From the NCBI RefSeq assembly GCF_030150205.1, contig NZ_JASLGT010000014.1, positions 30,712 through 94,711 of the forward strand: DNA of 64,000 bases, written 5' to 3'. This DNA is from Niabella sp. (GTDB lineage Bacteria; Bacteroidota; Bacteroidia; Chitinophagales; Chitinophagaceae). Both the position numbers and the translations under genes were made by a program. The notes below the pieces were generated by a model. That model saw only the letters and a list, made by a program, of their open reading frames with translations, ran no database searches and was not told where the DNA came from. Below, piece after piece: positions 18,603-27,131 of this stretch (its first letter is position 1; the number at the start of each line of letters is the position of its first letter).

Positions 18603-18687
18603 AACATGTAAGAATTACCCGGAATGATGTAATAGTACAGCCATTGATTGAAACGAAATTTGTAACAGAATCTTTAAAATAATAATT

Positions 18688-19125
18688 ATGAAAACAATTC
18701 ACATTTCCATTCCAAATATGCAAAGTGCGCATTGCCAGACACGCGTTCAGAACGCGCTCAGCAGTGTGGAAGGCATTACCATTAATGAAATAAAAGCAGG
18801 TCAGGCGGCCATTGCACTCAGTGATGCAGAACAGCAAAATGCTGTAACAGCAGCGATCGAAAAAGCGGGGTATACCATAGCAGGTATTGCTTCGGAAAAC
18901 AGCAACGCAGCAGATGCCACCTTTCGTTTTAAAACCAATATCAATTGCGGTGGCTGCGTGGCTTCCGTAAGACCGGCACTGGATGGCAACAATGGCATTG
19001 CCGAATGGCAGGTAGATACCCTGAGCAAGGATAAGATCCTTACTGTAAAAACAACCGGTGCTACCTCCGAAGACGTGATGAATACTGTTAAGAACGCCGG
19101 TTTTAAAATAGAACCCGTTCAGTAA
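18688..19125 (+). CDS. tandem heavy-metal-associated (HMA) domain protein
   Basis: 145 residues made of two ferredoxin-like HMA domains, with no signal peptide, so likely a cytoplasmic metallochaperone. Domain 1 has SAHC at 13-16 in place of CxxC, the same Ser-x-His-Cys change as in the first HMA domain of the ATPase just upstream. Domain 2 keeps an intact CGGC (Cys87, Cys90). The likely role is to deliver Cu(I) to, or buffer it for, the ATPase. The 85-bp gap suggests one transcript, with a nested inverted repeat (19146-19214) after the stop. Confidence 0.9.
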   Translation: MKTIHISIPNMQSAHCQTRVQNALSSVEGITINEIKAGQAAIALSDAEQQNAVTAAIEKAGYTIAGIASENSNAADATFRFKTNINCGGCVASVRPALDGNNGIAEWQVDTLSKDKILTVKTTGATSEDVMNTVKNAGFKIEPVQ

Positions 19126-19145
19126 GTAGTGCACAGATCCTTTAA

Positions 19146-19214
19146 AAACCATTAAGGCATTAAGCGCCGTTAAGTTCCTGGTAACCTTAATGCATCTTCA
19201 TCTCTTAATGGTTT
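19146..19214. repeat. nested inverted repeat downstream of the HMA gene
   Basis: Outer arms 19146-19156 and 19204-19214 (AAACCATTAAG / CTTAATGGTTT, 11 bp, perfect). Inner arms 19157-19164 and 19186-19193 (GCATTAAG / CTTAATGC, 8 bp, perfect). The 21-nt centre contains a further CGTTAAG word. No T-run follows, so it is not a classical terminator; it may shape the transcript between the HMA and His-rich genes or be a dispersed repeat. Confidence 0.65.
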
Positions 19215-19287
19215 ACTTCAATATTAAACAAACAGCCGGAGTAAATAAAATCCGGTGGGTTTATTAAACCGGAATAAATATAATTAT

Positions 19288-20055
19288 ATGAATCACAATT
19301 TACACCATACCTCCGGAGCTGATGTACAAATGCAGCTGTTAACAACGCCTGAAGACCTCGTTGCAGAAAAGGAAATACAGCTGCTATTGAAACCGGTCAG
19401 GCACTCTGCTCCCGATGCTGTCGTACCCCTGGTACTGCAACACGAGGCGCCATTCCACCTCATTATCCTAAGCGAAGACCTGCAGCATTTTCAACACCTG
19501 CATCCGCAATTGCAGAATAACGACAGCTACCAGGTAGCCGTTACTTTTCCTGCAGGAGGCCGCTATTTATTGTATGCAGACTATCAGCCGGAAGGTGCAT
19601 CACCCTTGGTTGATCAGATACCGCTGCAGGTGGCTGGCCATGGTCATCAGCCCGTTATTACCACCGGCGAAAAATTAACAGCCACTACCGGCGATTTTAG
19701 TACGGAGATCGATCCTGCTATTTCATTGCATGCCGGCACATCCGTGCTGCTTCCCTTCCGGATCAAACGGAACGGGCACCTGCTGAAGGCAACGGAGTTG
19801 TCGTCCTATCTTGGCGCCGTGGCACACCTGATCCTCATCCACCAGGACGATAAAGACTTCCTGCACATCCATCCGCAGGCGGGCACGGATGTTCCCATCA
19901 TCGCGCATACCCGGTTTGAAAAAGCCGGCAGCTACCGGTTGTGGGTACAATTTAAGATAGACGGTACGGTGTATACCGCAGATTTTACCCTTGATGTGAA
20001 AGCAACGTTACATACCGCCCCCGAACAACAACAAATCCATCATCACCGTGGGTAA
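19288..20055 (+). CDS. duplicated His-rich protein, probable metal binder
   Basis: 255 residues from ATG 19288; an in-frame GTG at 19255 is an alternative. The protein is an internal duplication: each half has a strand-rich segment ending in a His cluster, HLIILSEDLQHFQHLHPQ at 57-74 and HLILIHQDDKDFLHIHPQ at 180-197. Both fit HLIxxxxDxxxFxHxHPQ. The C-terminus ends with HHHR. No signal peptide is visible. The HxHPQ clusters and the position after a copper ATPase and an HMA chaperone suggest copper or other metal binding, but no enzyme activity is evident. The second half of the sequence has a beta-rich AGxYRLWVQF segment. Confidence 0.75.
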   Translation: MNHNLHHTSGADVQMQLLTTPEDLVAEKEIQLLLKPVRHSAPDAVVPLVLQHEAPFHLIILSEDLQHFQHLHPQLQNNDSYQVAVTFPAGGRYLLYADYQPEGASPLVDQIPLQVAGHGHQPVITTGEKLTATTGDFSTEIDPAISLHAGTSVLLPFRIKRNGHLLKATELSSYLGAVAHLILIHQDDKDFLHIHPQAGTDVPIIAHTRFEKAGSYRLWVQFKIDGTVYTADFTLDVKATLHTAPEQQQIHHHRG

Positions 20056-20216
20056 ATCCACACCAACTGTAGCATACAGGTAACGCCTTGCATAAAAGCA
20101 GGGCTTTATACCGGATTCAGTGTCTCTGTGCCTCAGTGGCTACGCCCAGGTATTGACATAAAAATAATGGGCCCATTAAAAAGAAACAGAATATATTGCG
20201 GGTGAAATATACCGGC

Positions 20217-21614
20217 ATGCAACGATACAAAAACCTTCTTTTTTATGTGTTAACGATCGCCGCCGCTATTGCGATCATCTGGTGGATCATTATCATGGGC
20301 GACCAGCTGCAATCGCAAAAAAATATCAAGTCCATTATCGAAAGCAAGCCCGCACTGGGCATTCCCTTTACTGCAGTGCTCCGGCACAATATCCGGGAAC
20401 CGCTGGCCATCCTGCTGTTACAGATCTTTGTGATCCTGCTGGCTGGTTCATTAATGGGATTCCTGTTTAAAAAGATAAAACAACCCCGCGTTATTGGCGA
20501 AATGGCTGCCGGCATCCTGCTGGGAGCGTCTTTCCTTGGATATTATTTCCCGGATGTATCTGCCTTTGTATTTCCACCGCAATCGCTGGGTAATCTTAAC
20601 CTGCTCAGCCAGGTTGGCCTGGTGCTGTTCATGTTTATTGTAGGATTGGAGCTGGACCTGTCCCTGTTAAAAGGAAAAGCAAACGCCGCTGTATTGATCA
20701 GTCATACCAGTATTATTGTGCCCTTTACCCTGGGAGTGGCCACCGCTTATTTTACCTATCAGCAGTTTGCCCCCCAGGGTGTACAATTTATTTCATACGC
20801 ATTGTTTATTGGCATTTCATTAAGCATAACCGCCTTTCCCGTGCTGGCCCGGATCATACAGGAGCGCAATCTTTCAAAGACCAACCTGGGGGTGCTGGCC
20901 ATTACCTGTGCTGCGGCCGATGATGTTACGGCCTGGTGTATCCTTGCGTTGGTGATTGCGGTGGTAAAAGCCGGGTCTGCCTGGAGCGCCCTGTACACCA
21001 TCTTACTTTCCATCGGCTACATCCTGGTAATGCTAAAAATATTGCGTCCGCTGATGGCCCGGTATTACAAAAAGGTAAACAACCAGCTGACAACACCCTT
21101 TATCGCGGTATGTATGATCATCCTGATCGCATCGGCCTACCTTACGGACGCCATTGGCATCCATGCCTTGTTTGGCGCCTTCGTGGCAGGTATGATCATG
21201 CCGGCCGATATGGAGTTCCGTACCCAACTGATCGAAAAGATCGAAAGTGTGGCCCTGCTCCTGCTGCTTCCCCTGTTTTTTGTTTCTACCGGTTTAAAAA
21301 CACAAATCGCCCTGCTCAACAATCCCACGCTTTGGGGTATTTGCATCATCGTGCTGATCATTGCCGTCATTGCTAAATTTGGTGCCAGTGCTGCCGCCGC
21401 CCGTTTTACCGGCCAGTCCTGGAGCGAAAGTCTTCAGTTAGGCGCGCTAATGAACACCCGCGGACTAACGGAACTGGTGGTGCTGAACATCGGGTACGAC
21501 CTGGGAGTGATCTCAAGAGAAATTTTTACCATCCTGGTGATCATGGCCCTGTCTACCACGCTGATGACCGGGCCGGCGCTTAACCGGATCCAGAAGCTGT
21601 TTAAATCGTCATAG
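20217..21614 (+). CDS. cation:proton antiporter (CPA2 / Na+-H+ exchanger family)
   Basis: Membrane exchanger of ~465 residues (ATG 20217; a TTG at 20196 is less likely). It has an N-terminal helix and a short periplasmic loop, then the ~12-helix core with PRVIGEMAAGILLG, FMFIVGLELDLSLLKG, GISLSITAFPVLARII and the AADDVTAWCILA segment carrying the double Asp used for ion exchange in CPA2 members. The GALMNTRGLTELVVLNIG motif is also typical. There is no C-terminal TrkA-N domain. It exchanges Na+ or K+ for H+. The stop is followed after five bases by the inverted-repeat element at 21619. Confidence 0.93.
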   Translation: MQRYKNLLFYVLTIAAAIAIIWWIIIMGDQLQSQKNIKSIIESKPALGIPFTAVLRHNIREPLAILLLQIFVILLAGSLMGFLFKKIKQPRVIGEMAAGILLGASFLGYYFPDVSAFVFPPQSLGNLNLLSQVGLVLFMFIVGLELDLSLLKGKANAAVLISHTSIIVPFTLGVATAYFTYQQFAPQGVQFISYALFIGISLSITAFPVLARIIQERNLSKTNLGVLAITCAAADDVTAWCILALVIAVVKAGSAWSALYTILLSIGYILVMLKILRPLMARYYKKVNNQLTTPFIAVCMIILIASAYLTDAIGIHALFGAFVAGMIMPADMEFRTQLIEKIESVALLLLLPLFFVSTGLKTQIALLNNPTLWGICIIVLIIAVIAKFGASAAAARFTGQSWSESLQLGALMNTRGLTELVVLNIGYDLGVISREIFTILVIMALSTTLMTGPALNRIQKLFKSS

Positions 21615-21618
21615 AGGT

Positions 21619-21845
21619 AATTTGAAAATTTGAGAATGTGGGAATGTGGAAATGTGATAATGAGGTAATAGCAAATAGGCAGTAGTAAACAGGAACCAAA
21701 AGGCAAAGACCAAATTGCAAAAAACAAGAAGCGGAGCCTTAGATAGCTTTCAGTGATCAGTTTTCAGCAGATACGGCCGGGAATGCAGCTCCTTCATTAA
21801 ACGAAATATCCGTCCCCCCAGGTCTTCCTGTCCCCTGAAAGCCCG
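21619..21845 (+). repeat. dispersed intergenic element, left copy of inverted pair
   Basis: 227 bp running from AATTTGAAAATTTGAG, through GACCAAATTGCAAA and the CTTTCAGTGATCAGTTTTCAG run, to GGAATGCAGCTCC and GAAAGCCCG. The same sequence occurs in reverse complement at 39423-39643 with about 90% identity by eye. It fills most of the gap between the antiporter and BI-1 genes. Confidence 0.9.
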
Positions 21846-21990
21846 CCCCCCTGTACAAAACTTTTCCGGTACTTTTCTGTTGATGATTCCTGAGATGCTT
21901 CTGCAGACGGTTGATTGGTATTATTTTAACGATCTAATCTTTTGTAAACTAGCATTTTTCGTTTATTTTCACGTACAAATTGATTAAAAA

Positions 21991-22728
21991 ATGGAAGACA
22001 ATTATTCAAGAAGCACACCAGACAGCATTTTTTCAAGGAATGAAGCCGTAGGCTCCCGGTCACGCTCTTTCCTTGCCAATGTATTTACCTATATGTTTGT
22101 AGCATTAGGGATCACTGCAGTAGTTGCCTATCTTTTTGCGGCAAATTCAGAGCAATTGCTTTATCCGATCGTATCCAATAAATTATTGTTATACGCCACT
22201 ATTTTTGCGCCGCTTGGTTTTGTTTTATTAATGTCCTTTGCCTTTAACCGGCTTTCGGCACCGGTTCTAATGGCTTTATTACTTGCTTATTCAGCGATAA
22301 ACGGTATCAGTTTTAGCTTCATTTTACTGGCTTATACCAGCACTTCTGTATTTGGCTGTTTTCTTACCGCAGCGCTGATGTTTGGTGTAATGGCCGTAAT
22401 GGGATATACCACTAAACAGGATCTTACTTCCATGGGCCGTATTATGATGATGGGCCTGATTGGTATCATCATCGCCTCGATTGTAAACTTCTTCCTGAAG
22501 AGTGATTCCATGGGGTATATCATCAGTTTTATCGGGGTGATCGTGTTTACCGGTTTAACCGCATACGACGTACAGAAGCTGAAAAGGATCGGTGAAGGGA
22601 TCGACCAGGAAGGTAATGTGATTGCCGGCGATGTAAAGAAACTGGCCATCATGGGTGCATTAAGCTTATACCTCGATTTCATTAACCTGTTCCTGATGCT
22701 GCTGCGTCTGTTTGGAAGAAGAAATTAA
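21991..22728 (+). CDS. Bax inhibitor-1/YccA family membrane protein
   Basis: Integral membrane protein of 245 residues with seven predicted helices, the BI-1 fold. The polar N-terminus ends at SRSRSFLANVFTYMFVALGITA. Central helices include ALLLAYSAINGISFSFILLAY. The YTTKQDLTSMGRIM loop and C-terminal VIVFTGLTAYDVQKLKRIGE carry the family Asp residues thought to control a pH-dependent calcium leak. The last helix is followed by LYLDFINLFLMLLRLFGRRN, the usual BI-1 ending. A clear rho-independent terminator follows at 22749-22775. Confidence 0.95.
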   Translation: MEDNYSRSTPDSIFSRNEAVGSRSRSFLANVFTYMFVALGITAVVAYLFAANSEQLLYPIVSNKLLLYATIFAPLGFVLLMSFAFNRLSAPVLMALLLAYSAINGISFSFILLAYTSTSVFGCFLTAALMFGVMAVMGYTTKQDLTSMGRIMMMGLIGIIIASIVNFFLKSDSMGYIISFIGVIVFTGLTAYDVQKLKRIGEGIDQEGNVIAGDVKKLAIMGALSLYLDFINLFLMLLRLFGRRN

Positions 22729-22748
22729 TGTATTTCAATCTGATTATT

Positions 22749-22775
22749 AAAAGCCGGTTCTCCCGGCTTTTTTCT
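22749..22775 (+). terminator. rho-independent terminator after BI-1 gene
   Basis: Stem AAAAGCCGG (22749-22757) pairs with CCGGCTTTT (22763-22771) around a 5-nt loop, followed by a T-rich tract. Confidence 0.9.
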
Positions 22776-22791
22776 TTTAACCAACCTTCTT

Positions 22792-23304
22792 ATGAACTTA
22801 CCGGTTTTGCTTTCAGCGGCCATTAGAAAAGAAACTGTGGCAGCAATTGTTGAATGGATCGGGGCCGATCAAAAACGGTTTGACGGACTATTCCTGCTCT
22901 TTTCAGAAGGTGAGCCTCGCGTGGTACAGCGGGCAGCCTGGCCCATGAGCTATTGTGTGATCCGGCACCCGGAGCTCATCACCCCGTATTATGGAAAGAT
23001 CATCCAGCTATTGAATGATCCCACACAGCCGGCAGCTGTAAAAAGGAATATCCTGCGGCTGATGGACCAGGGTCCCGAAGTGCCCAAAAAGTTTCATGGC
23101 CCGGTAATGGACAGCTGTTTCCGGACGCTGGAAGACCCGGAAGAAACGATCGCAGCCCGTGCTTTTGCCATTGGCATTCTTTCCCGTATGACCGAAAAGT
23201 ATCCGGAAATATTGCCGGAACTAAAAACAGCGGTGGAATTTGTGCTGCCCAACGCCGCTCCCGGTGTACGCAGCAGGGCGTTAAAGGTGCTAAAGAAAAA
23301 ATGA
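22792..23304 (+). CDS. HEAT-like repeat hypothetical protein
   Basis: 170 residues of alpha-helical character with the periodic Arg/Ala/Leu pattern of ARM/HEAT adaptor repeats: EPRVVQRAAWPMSYCVIRHPELI, QPAAVKRNILRLMDQGPEV and ETIAARAFAIGILSRMTEKYPEI look like successive helical hairpins. There is no catalytic motif and no signal peptide. It begins 17 bp after the BI-1 terminator, so it probably has its own promoter or depends on read-through. The function is unknown; a protein-protein scaffold is the most that can be said. Confidence 0.75.
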   Translation: MNLPVLLSAAIRKETVAAIVEWIGADQKRFDGLFLLFSEGEPRVVQRAAWPMSYCVIRHPELITPYYGKIIQLLNDPTQPAAVKRNILRLMDQGPEVPKKFHGPVMDSCFRTLEDPEETIAARAFAIGILSRMTEKYPEILPELKTAVEFVLPNAAPGVRSRALKVLKKK

Positions 23305-23309
23305 GCGAA

Positions 23310-23580
23310 AAAATCCACAGAGACACAGAGGTATTATGGTTGCATTTTAACCGCGATGTTCGCAATGAATTCGCAAGGATCGCAACGGGAGATACCTGCT
23401 ATAAAAAGTCTTAGGAGCTTTGCGAAACTCCTGCGCGCTTTGTGAGTTAAGTTGTTCTCCGGGCCTGCCGCGTCACTACGCGAAATGGGAGCCACAAAGA
23501 CCGGCAGGCGCTAAGAAACACGAAGTGGTATAATGCGTTGCGCCCCTGCGTGAAAAGCCATGGAAGCACCAGTGGCGCCG
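23310..23580. repeat. CGCAA/GCGTTGCG intergenic repeat region
   Basis: The gap between the HEAT-like and GH35 genes. It contains ACCGCGATGTTCGCAATGAATTCGCAAGG-type words and a GCCACAAAGACC...GGCGCTAAGAAACACGAAG stretch (~23490-23525) that matches part of the 157-bp units at 54.6-55.0 kb. No gene is seen. Confidence 0.6.
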
Positions 23581-23582
23581 GT

Positions 23583-25925
23583 TTACAAACCTTTAAAAGG
23601 CGTGGATGAAAAATATACCTGGTAATCTTTAATACGCCCGTTGGGATTATCCTGCCGGGGCAAGAGTTTTAACCCGCTTATTTTATAAGCCCTGCCCAGA
23701 TCAATCACTACCTGGTGCGGATGTTTCGGGCTACGGTCCTGCCACTCGGTATGCCAGATACTGGTAAACTGCAGGTCGAAGAGATTGGCTGCATTTCCGT
23801 CATCACCATCCACTTCTTCACTATCTGCATACAAAACTTTCCAGGCACTGCGTGGGATTTCTTTTCCATCTGCATCCAGCAACTGGATCTCTGCTGCCGA
23901 GGCATACGGTTGGTTCTTAAACTCACTCAGGGCCTCCAGGCAGAAATACCTTGCCATTACCGGCTTGAAAGAGGCCATTTGCCACTCTTTGCTGTCTTCA
24001 AAAGTACCGTTGTAATGCGCCCGGGAAGCAGGAATGGTCCATTTTTGTGATGCTTTTTTATGTACCTGGGCGCGTTTTTCCGTTACAGAATCCAGGATGG
24101 GTTTGCTGAGCCCCTTCAATTCCGCCGGGTGGCTGATACCCAGCAGGTCAAAAACGATCACTTCATTGGTCCCCTTCTTCAGCCAGCACCCGGGCAGGTA
24201 AATGGTTTGTGTAGGTCCGATATTCCAGTACCGGCCCAAACAGATCCCGTTTACCCATACCAGCCCTTTATTCCATTTGCGGAGATCGAGATAAGTATCT
24301 TTTAATTCATTTACTTCAAAAACAGCTTTGTAAAAACCGGCACCCGGCTGTACTATTTTTGAAAGCGGTGCATATTGTACCGGGATGGTCTTATCTCCCA
24401 GCTCAACAGGGTAGTTTTTCCATTGTTTCAATTCTTTTTTTGCTTGGCCATCGTCCAGGATCACTTTGCCATGAATACCTTTCCGGTCGTGCATAAGATA
24501 ACCGTAATTTACCCGGCCGGTAGCTTCTACCAGGATCTGCATGGGTGTGGCCTTTGCGCGCGCAGGAATATTGAGGGTAAAGTTGCCTTTTCGCCGGTCG
24601 ATGGTTCCTGCCTGTTTTTTATTGAGATACACCACCGCATAATCATGTATGTCTTCAAACTGAATAGCAGCTGTTCCGCCCGCCGGAAGCAGGGTTTCAT
24701 AAAGAACAGCGCCGTATCCCTGGTTAAGATCTTCCATCAGCATGGCTGTGTCTGCGATAACAGCCTTTGGAAGATTATTCCACAAAGGAGCAGATGCCGT
24801 AAAACGGATCGTACCCAACGATTGGGCCTCAGTAGCCGCCGGCACATCCGGAAGCGTTTCTCCCGGCTGCAGGTACTTACTCAACAGTTCCCGGATCGCA
24901 TAAAATTTGGGGGTGGGATTTCCGGCCTCATTGATAGGCGCGTCATAGTCGTAGCTGCTGGTTTGCGGCAGGTACGGTGGTGCATTGGCACCGGAGAAAG
25001 TGCCAAAAGTAGTACCGCCATGCGCCATATAGATGCTGAATGATGCATTATGATCCAGCATCCATTTGAGCTCGTCAATCACGCGCTGACTGGAACCGGT
25101 ATGATGCGGACGCCCCCAGCTATCGAACCAGCCGGGATAATATTCGGCACACATTAACGGGCCGTGTGCCTGCACCCCGCGCAGGGCTTTGAAACCGCTT
25201 TCAGGATTGCCGCCAAAATTAACTGCCGCAAAAATATCCGGCCGTATATCATTCTTTAATTGCACTGGTCCGTCGCAGGTAAAGAACGGAACCGTAAATC
25301 CTGCCGCTTTCAGGTAATCGCGGATCAGCCCGATATATTCTTTATCGGAGCCAAAACTTCCGTACTCATTTTCCACCTGCACCATCAGGATATTGCCGCC
25401 CTTGTTCACCTGCAGTGGTGCCAGCTGTTTTCCCACTTCCAGCAGGTACCGTTTACATGCTTCCAGGTAGTGCGGATGCTGCGTGCGCACCCGCATGCTT
25501 TTATCTTTCAGCAACCACCAGGGAAAACCGCCAAACTCCCATTCTGCACAGGAGTAAGGTCCGGGCCGCAGGATCACATACAGACCTTCCTGCTGCGCCA
25601 TCCGGCAAAACTCCGCGGCATCGGCTTGTCCGCTCCAGTCAAATTTTCCTGGTTCCCGCTCTGTAAAATTCCAGAAAAGATAGGCACATACCGTATTTAG
25701 TCCCATGGCCTTTGCCATTTTTAACCGGCCCCGCCAGTAATCCCGGGGAATGCGGGTATAATGCATTTCCCCGCAGCGGATCACAAACGGTTTATGATTG
25801 AGCAAAAAACTGGTATCACCAATGGCAAATGCGGTCTGATTCTTTTGTGCGGCGGCTCCGTATTGCAGGAGCAACGACACACATAAAAGAATCAGACCGC
25901 GGCCGAATCTTCTGTAGCAGTGCAT
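23583..25925 (-). CDS. secreted GH35 beta-galactosidase
   Basis: Glycoside hydrolase of 780 residues with a signal peptide (GLILLCVSLLLQYGAAAQ). The TIM barrel shows the GH35 features: GEMHYTRIPRDYW, RPGPYSCAEWEFGGFPWWL, acid/base Glu187 in VENEYG and nucleophile Glu261 in CAEYYPGW. Beta-sandwich domains follow (WVNGICLGRYWNIGP), then a C-terminal F5/8-type discoidin domain ending near residue 780 (VVIDLGRAYKISGLKLLPRQ). I chose ATG 25925 since it gives the signal peptide directly; upstream in-frame codons overlap the DUF1080 gene. It is the last gene of a four-gene leftward operon, 19 bp after DUF1080. Confidence 0.95.
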   Translation of the reverse strand: MHCYRRFGRGLILLCVSLLLQYGAAAQKNQTAFAIGDTSFLLNHKPFVIRCGEMHYTRIPRDYWRGRLKMAKAMGLNTVCAYLFWNFTEREPGKFDWSGQADAAEFCRMAQQEGLYVILRPGPYSCAEWEFGGFPWWLLKDKSMRVRTQHPHYLEACKRYLLEVGKQLAPLQVNKGGNILMVQVENEYGSFGSDKEYIGLIRDYLKAAGFTVPFFTCDGPVQLKNDIRPDIFAAVNFGGNPESGFKALRGVQAHGPLMCAEYYPGWFDSWGRPHHTGSSQRVIDELKWMLDHNASFSIYMAHGGTTFGTFSGANAPPYLPQTSSYDYDAPINEAGNPTPKFYAIRELLSKYLQPGETLPDVPAATEAQSLGTIRFTASAPLWNNLPKAVIADTAMLMEDLNQGYGAVLYETLLPAGGTAAIQFEDIHDYAVVYLNKKQAGTIDRRKGNFTLNIPARAKATPMQILVEATGRVNYGYLMHDRKGIHGKVILDDGQAKKELKQWKNYPVELGDKTIPVQYAPLSKIVQPGAGFYKAVFEVNELKDTYLDLRKWNKGLVWVNGICLGRYWNIGPTQTIYLPGCWLKKGTNEVIVFDLLGISHPAELKGLSKPILDSVTEKRAQVHKKASQKWTIPASRAHYNGTFEDSKEWQMASFKPVMARYFCLEALSEFKNQPYASAAEIQLLDADGKEIPRSAWKVLYADSEEVDGDDGNAANLFDLQFTSIWHTEWQDRSPKHPHQVVIDLGRAYKISGLKLLPRQDNPNGRIKDYQVYFSSTPFKGL

Positions 25926-25944
25926 GAAAGGGGTGCGTGTTAAA

Positions 25945-26679
25945 TTATAATCTTCTGATCTTGATATTGCGGAACCAAACAGTATTGCCATGATCCTGCA
26001 AACCGATACGGCCCGATTTGAAAGCAGCAAAATCAGGAAGATTTTTAAACTTGCTTTGCGCTACCAGCGCACGCCAGTTATCATCCCACATATGGGTATC
26101 GATAATATGCACCCCATTGAGGTAAAAATCCAGTTTACCATTCAGACTTTTTATTACCACATGGTTCCACTCGCCTACGGCTTTCACCGGCTCGCTGCTG
26201 CTTTTAATGATATCGTACAAATCACCGGCGCGATGTTTGGTGATCTTTCCATCCGGGTGTCCCTCGTTATCCAGGATCTGCATTTCGGGGCCGGTGTACC
26301 ACATGTATTTATACTTGTCTTTATTGTCGATCACATAAAGACACACACCACTGTTTCCTTTTTGAGAAATTTTCCAGTCGAGCTGCAGCTCAAAGTTGCC
26401 ATACTCTTCATCACTAACCAGGTCGCCCCGGCCGGATTTAGCCTCTCCATCCAGTTGCAGGGTACCATCTACCGCCTGCCAGGCAGTTCCCGGAGCCGTG
26501 GCTCCATAAGTATGCCATCCGGCTGTGGTTTTGCCGTCGAACAGCAGCTTCCAGCCGGCCGCTTTTTCTTTTTTACTAAGCGTATTTTCAGACGCTTCGT
26601 TTGCCTGACCGTGCTTCTGGCCGGAACAGGAAGATGCAAACAGGCCAAGGGCCGCGGCAATCAAAAAGGTTTTTGTCAT
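25945..26679 (-). CDS. DUF1080 lipoprotein (3-keto-glycoside hydrolase family)
   Basis: 244 residues from ATG 26679, with a lipobox at FASSC (Cys18), so a lipid-anchored periplasmic protein. The rest is one concanavalin-like DUF1080 domain: GWKLLFDGKTTAGW near the start, YGNFELQLDWKISQKGNSGV, the EMQILDNEGH block and GRIGLQDHGNTVWFRNIKI at the end. Members of this family hydrolyse or eliminate glycosides oxidised at C3 of the sugar. It sits between cytochrome c and GH35 genes in one operon, which fits a periplasmic oxidise-then-cleave route for disaccharides or glycosides. Confidence 0.93.
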   Translation of the reverse strand: MTKTFLIAAALGLFASSCSGQKHGQANEASENTLSKKEKAAGWKLLFDGKTTAGWHTYGATAPGTAWQAVDGTLQLDGEAKSGRGDLVSDEEYGNFELQLDWKISQKGNSGVCLYVIDNKDKYKYMWYTGPEMQILDNEGHPDGKITKHRAGDLYDIIKSSSEPVKAVGEWNHVVIKSLNGKLDFYLNGVHIIDTHMWDDNWRALVAQSKFKNLPDFAAFKSGRIGLQDHGNTVWFRNIKIRRL

Positions 26680-26697
26680 AATCAAGGTTTAATGGGG

Positions 26698-27096
26698 TTA
26701 TTTTTTTAACAGCAGAATATATTTTACCATGGTCTTGGCATCGGCTTCCGTTACATTCGGATGCGGGGTCATTGGTACTTCACCCCAAACACCACTGCCG
26801 CCGGAAATTACCTTCTGCGCCAGCTTGGTAATGGTGGCATCATCTGCACCTGCATATTTGTTGGCCACATCGCGATAAGCCGGGCCGGTTAATTTTTCGT
26901 CGATCTTATGACAGGTGATACACTGATACTGCCCTACCATTGCCAGACCTGCCTGGTAATCCGGATTAGCGGATATATCGTCTTTCTTCTCGGTTGTCTT
27001 GGTTTCGGAACCGGCTTCCGGTTTCTTTTCTTCTCCCCCGCCACATGCAGCAGCAATGGCTGCCACGATAACCGCAGATAAAATAACTTTCTTCAT
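26698..27096 (-). CDS. cytochrome c, class I (lipoprotein)
   Basis: 132 residues. The signal peptide ends at Cys18 (AIAAAC), suggesting lipidation, followed by a Glu/Lys-rich linker. The single haem is bound by CITCH (59-63), with Met109 in VPMTPHP as the likely axial ligand. The size and AKTMVKYILLLKK ending match small cytochromes c552. In related loci such cytochromes take electrons from periplasmic sugar-3-dehydrogenases; no such dehydrogenase is encoded in this window. It is co-directional with DUF1080 and 18 bp from it. Confidence 0.94.
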   Translation of the reverse strand: MKKVILSAVIVAAIAAACGGGEEKKPEAGSETKTTEKKDDISANPDYQAGLAMVGQYQCITCHKIDEKLTGPAYRDVANKYAGADDATITKLAQKVISGGSGVWGEVPMTPHPNVTEADAKTMVKYILLLKK

Positions 27097-27131
27097 GTTC
27101 TGTGTATTTGTTTGATTTTTTTATAAAGATA

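Noticed and set aside
24375..25043. 222-codon open frame on the plus strand
   Set aside because: Antisense to the GH35 gene, whose own motifs are intact.
25990..26709. 239-codon open frame on the plus strand
   Set aside because: Antisense to the DUF1080 gene.
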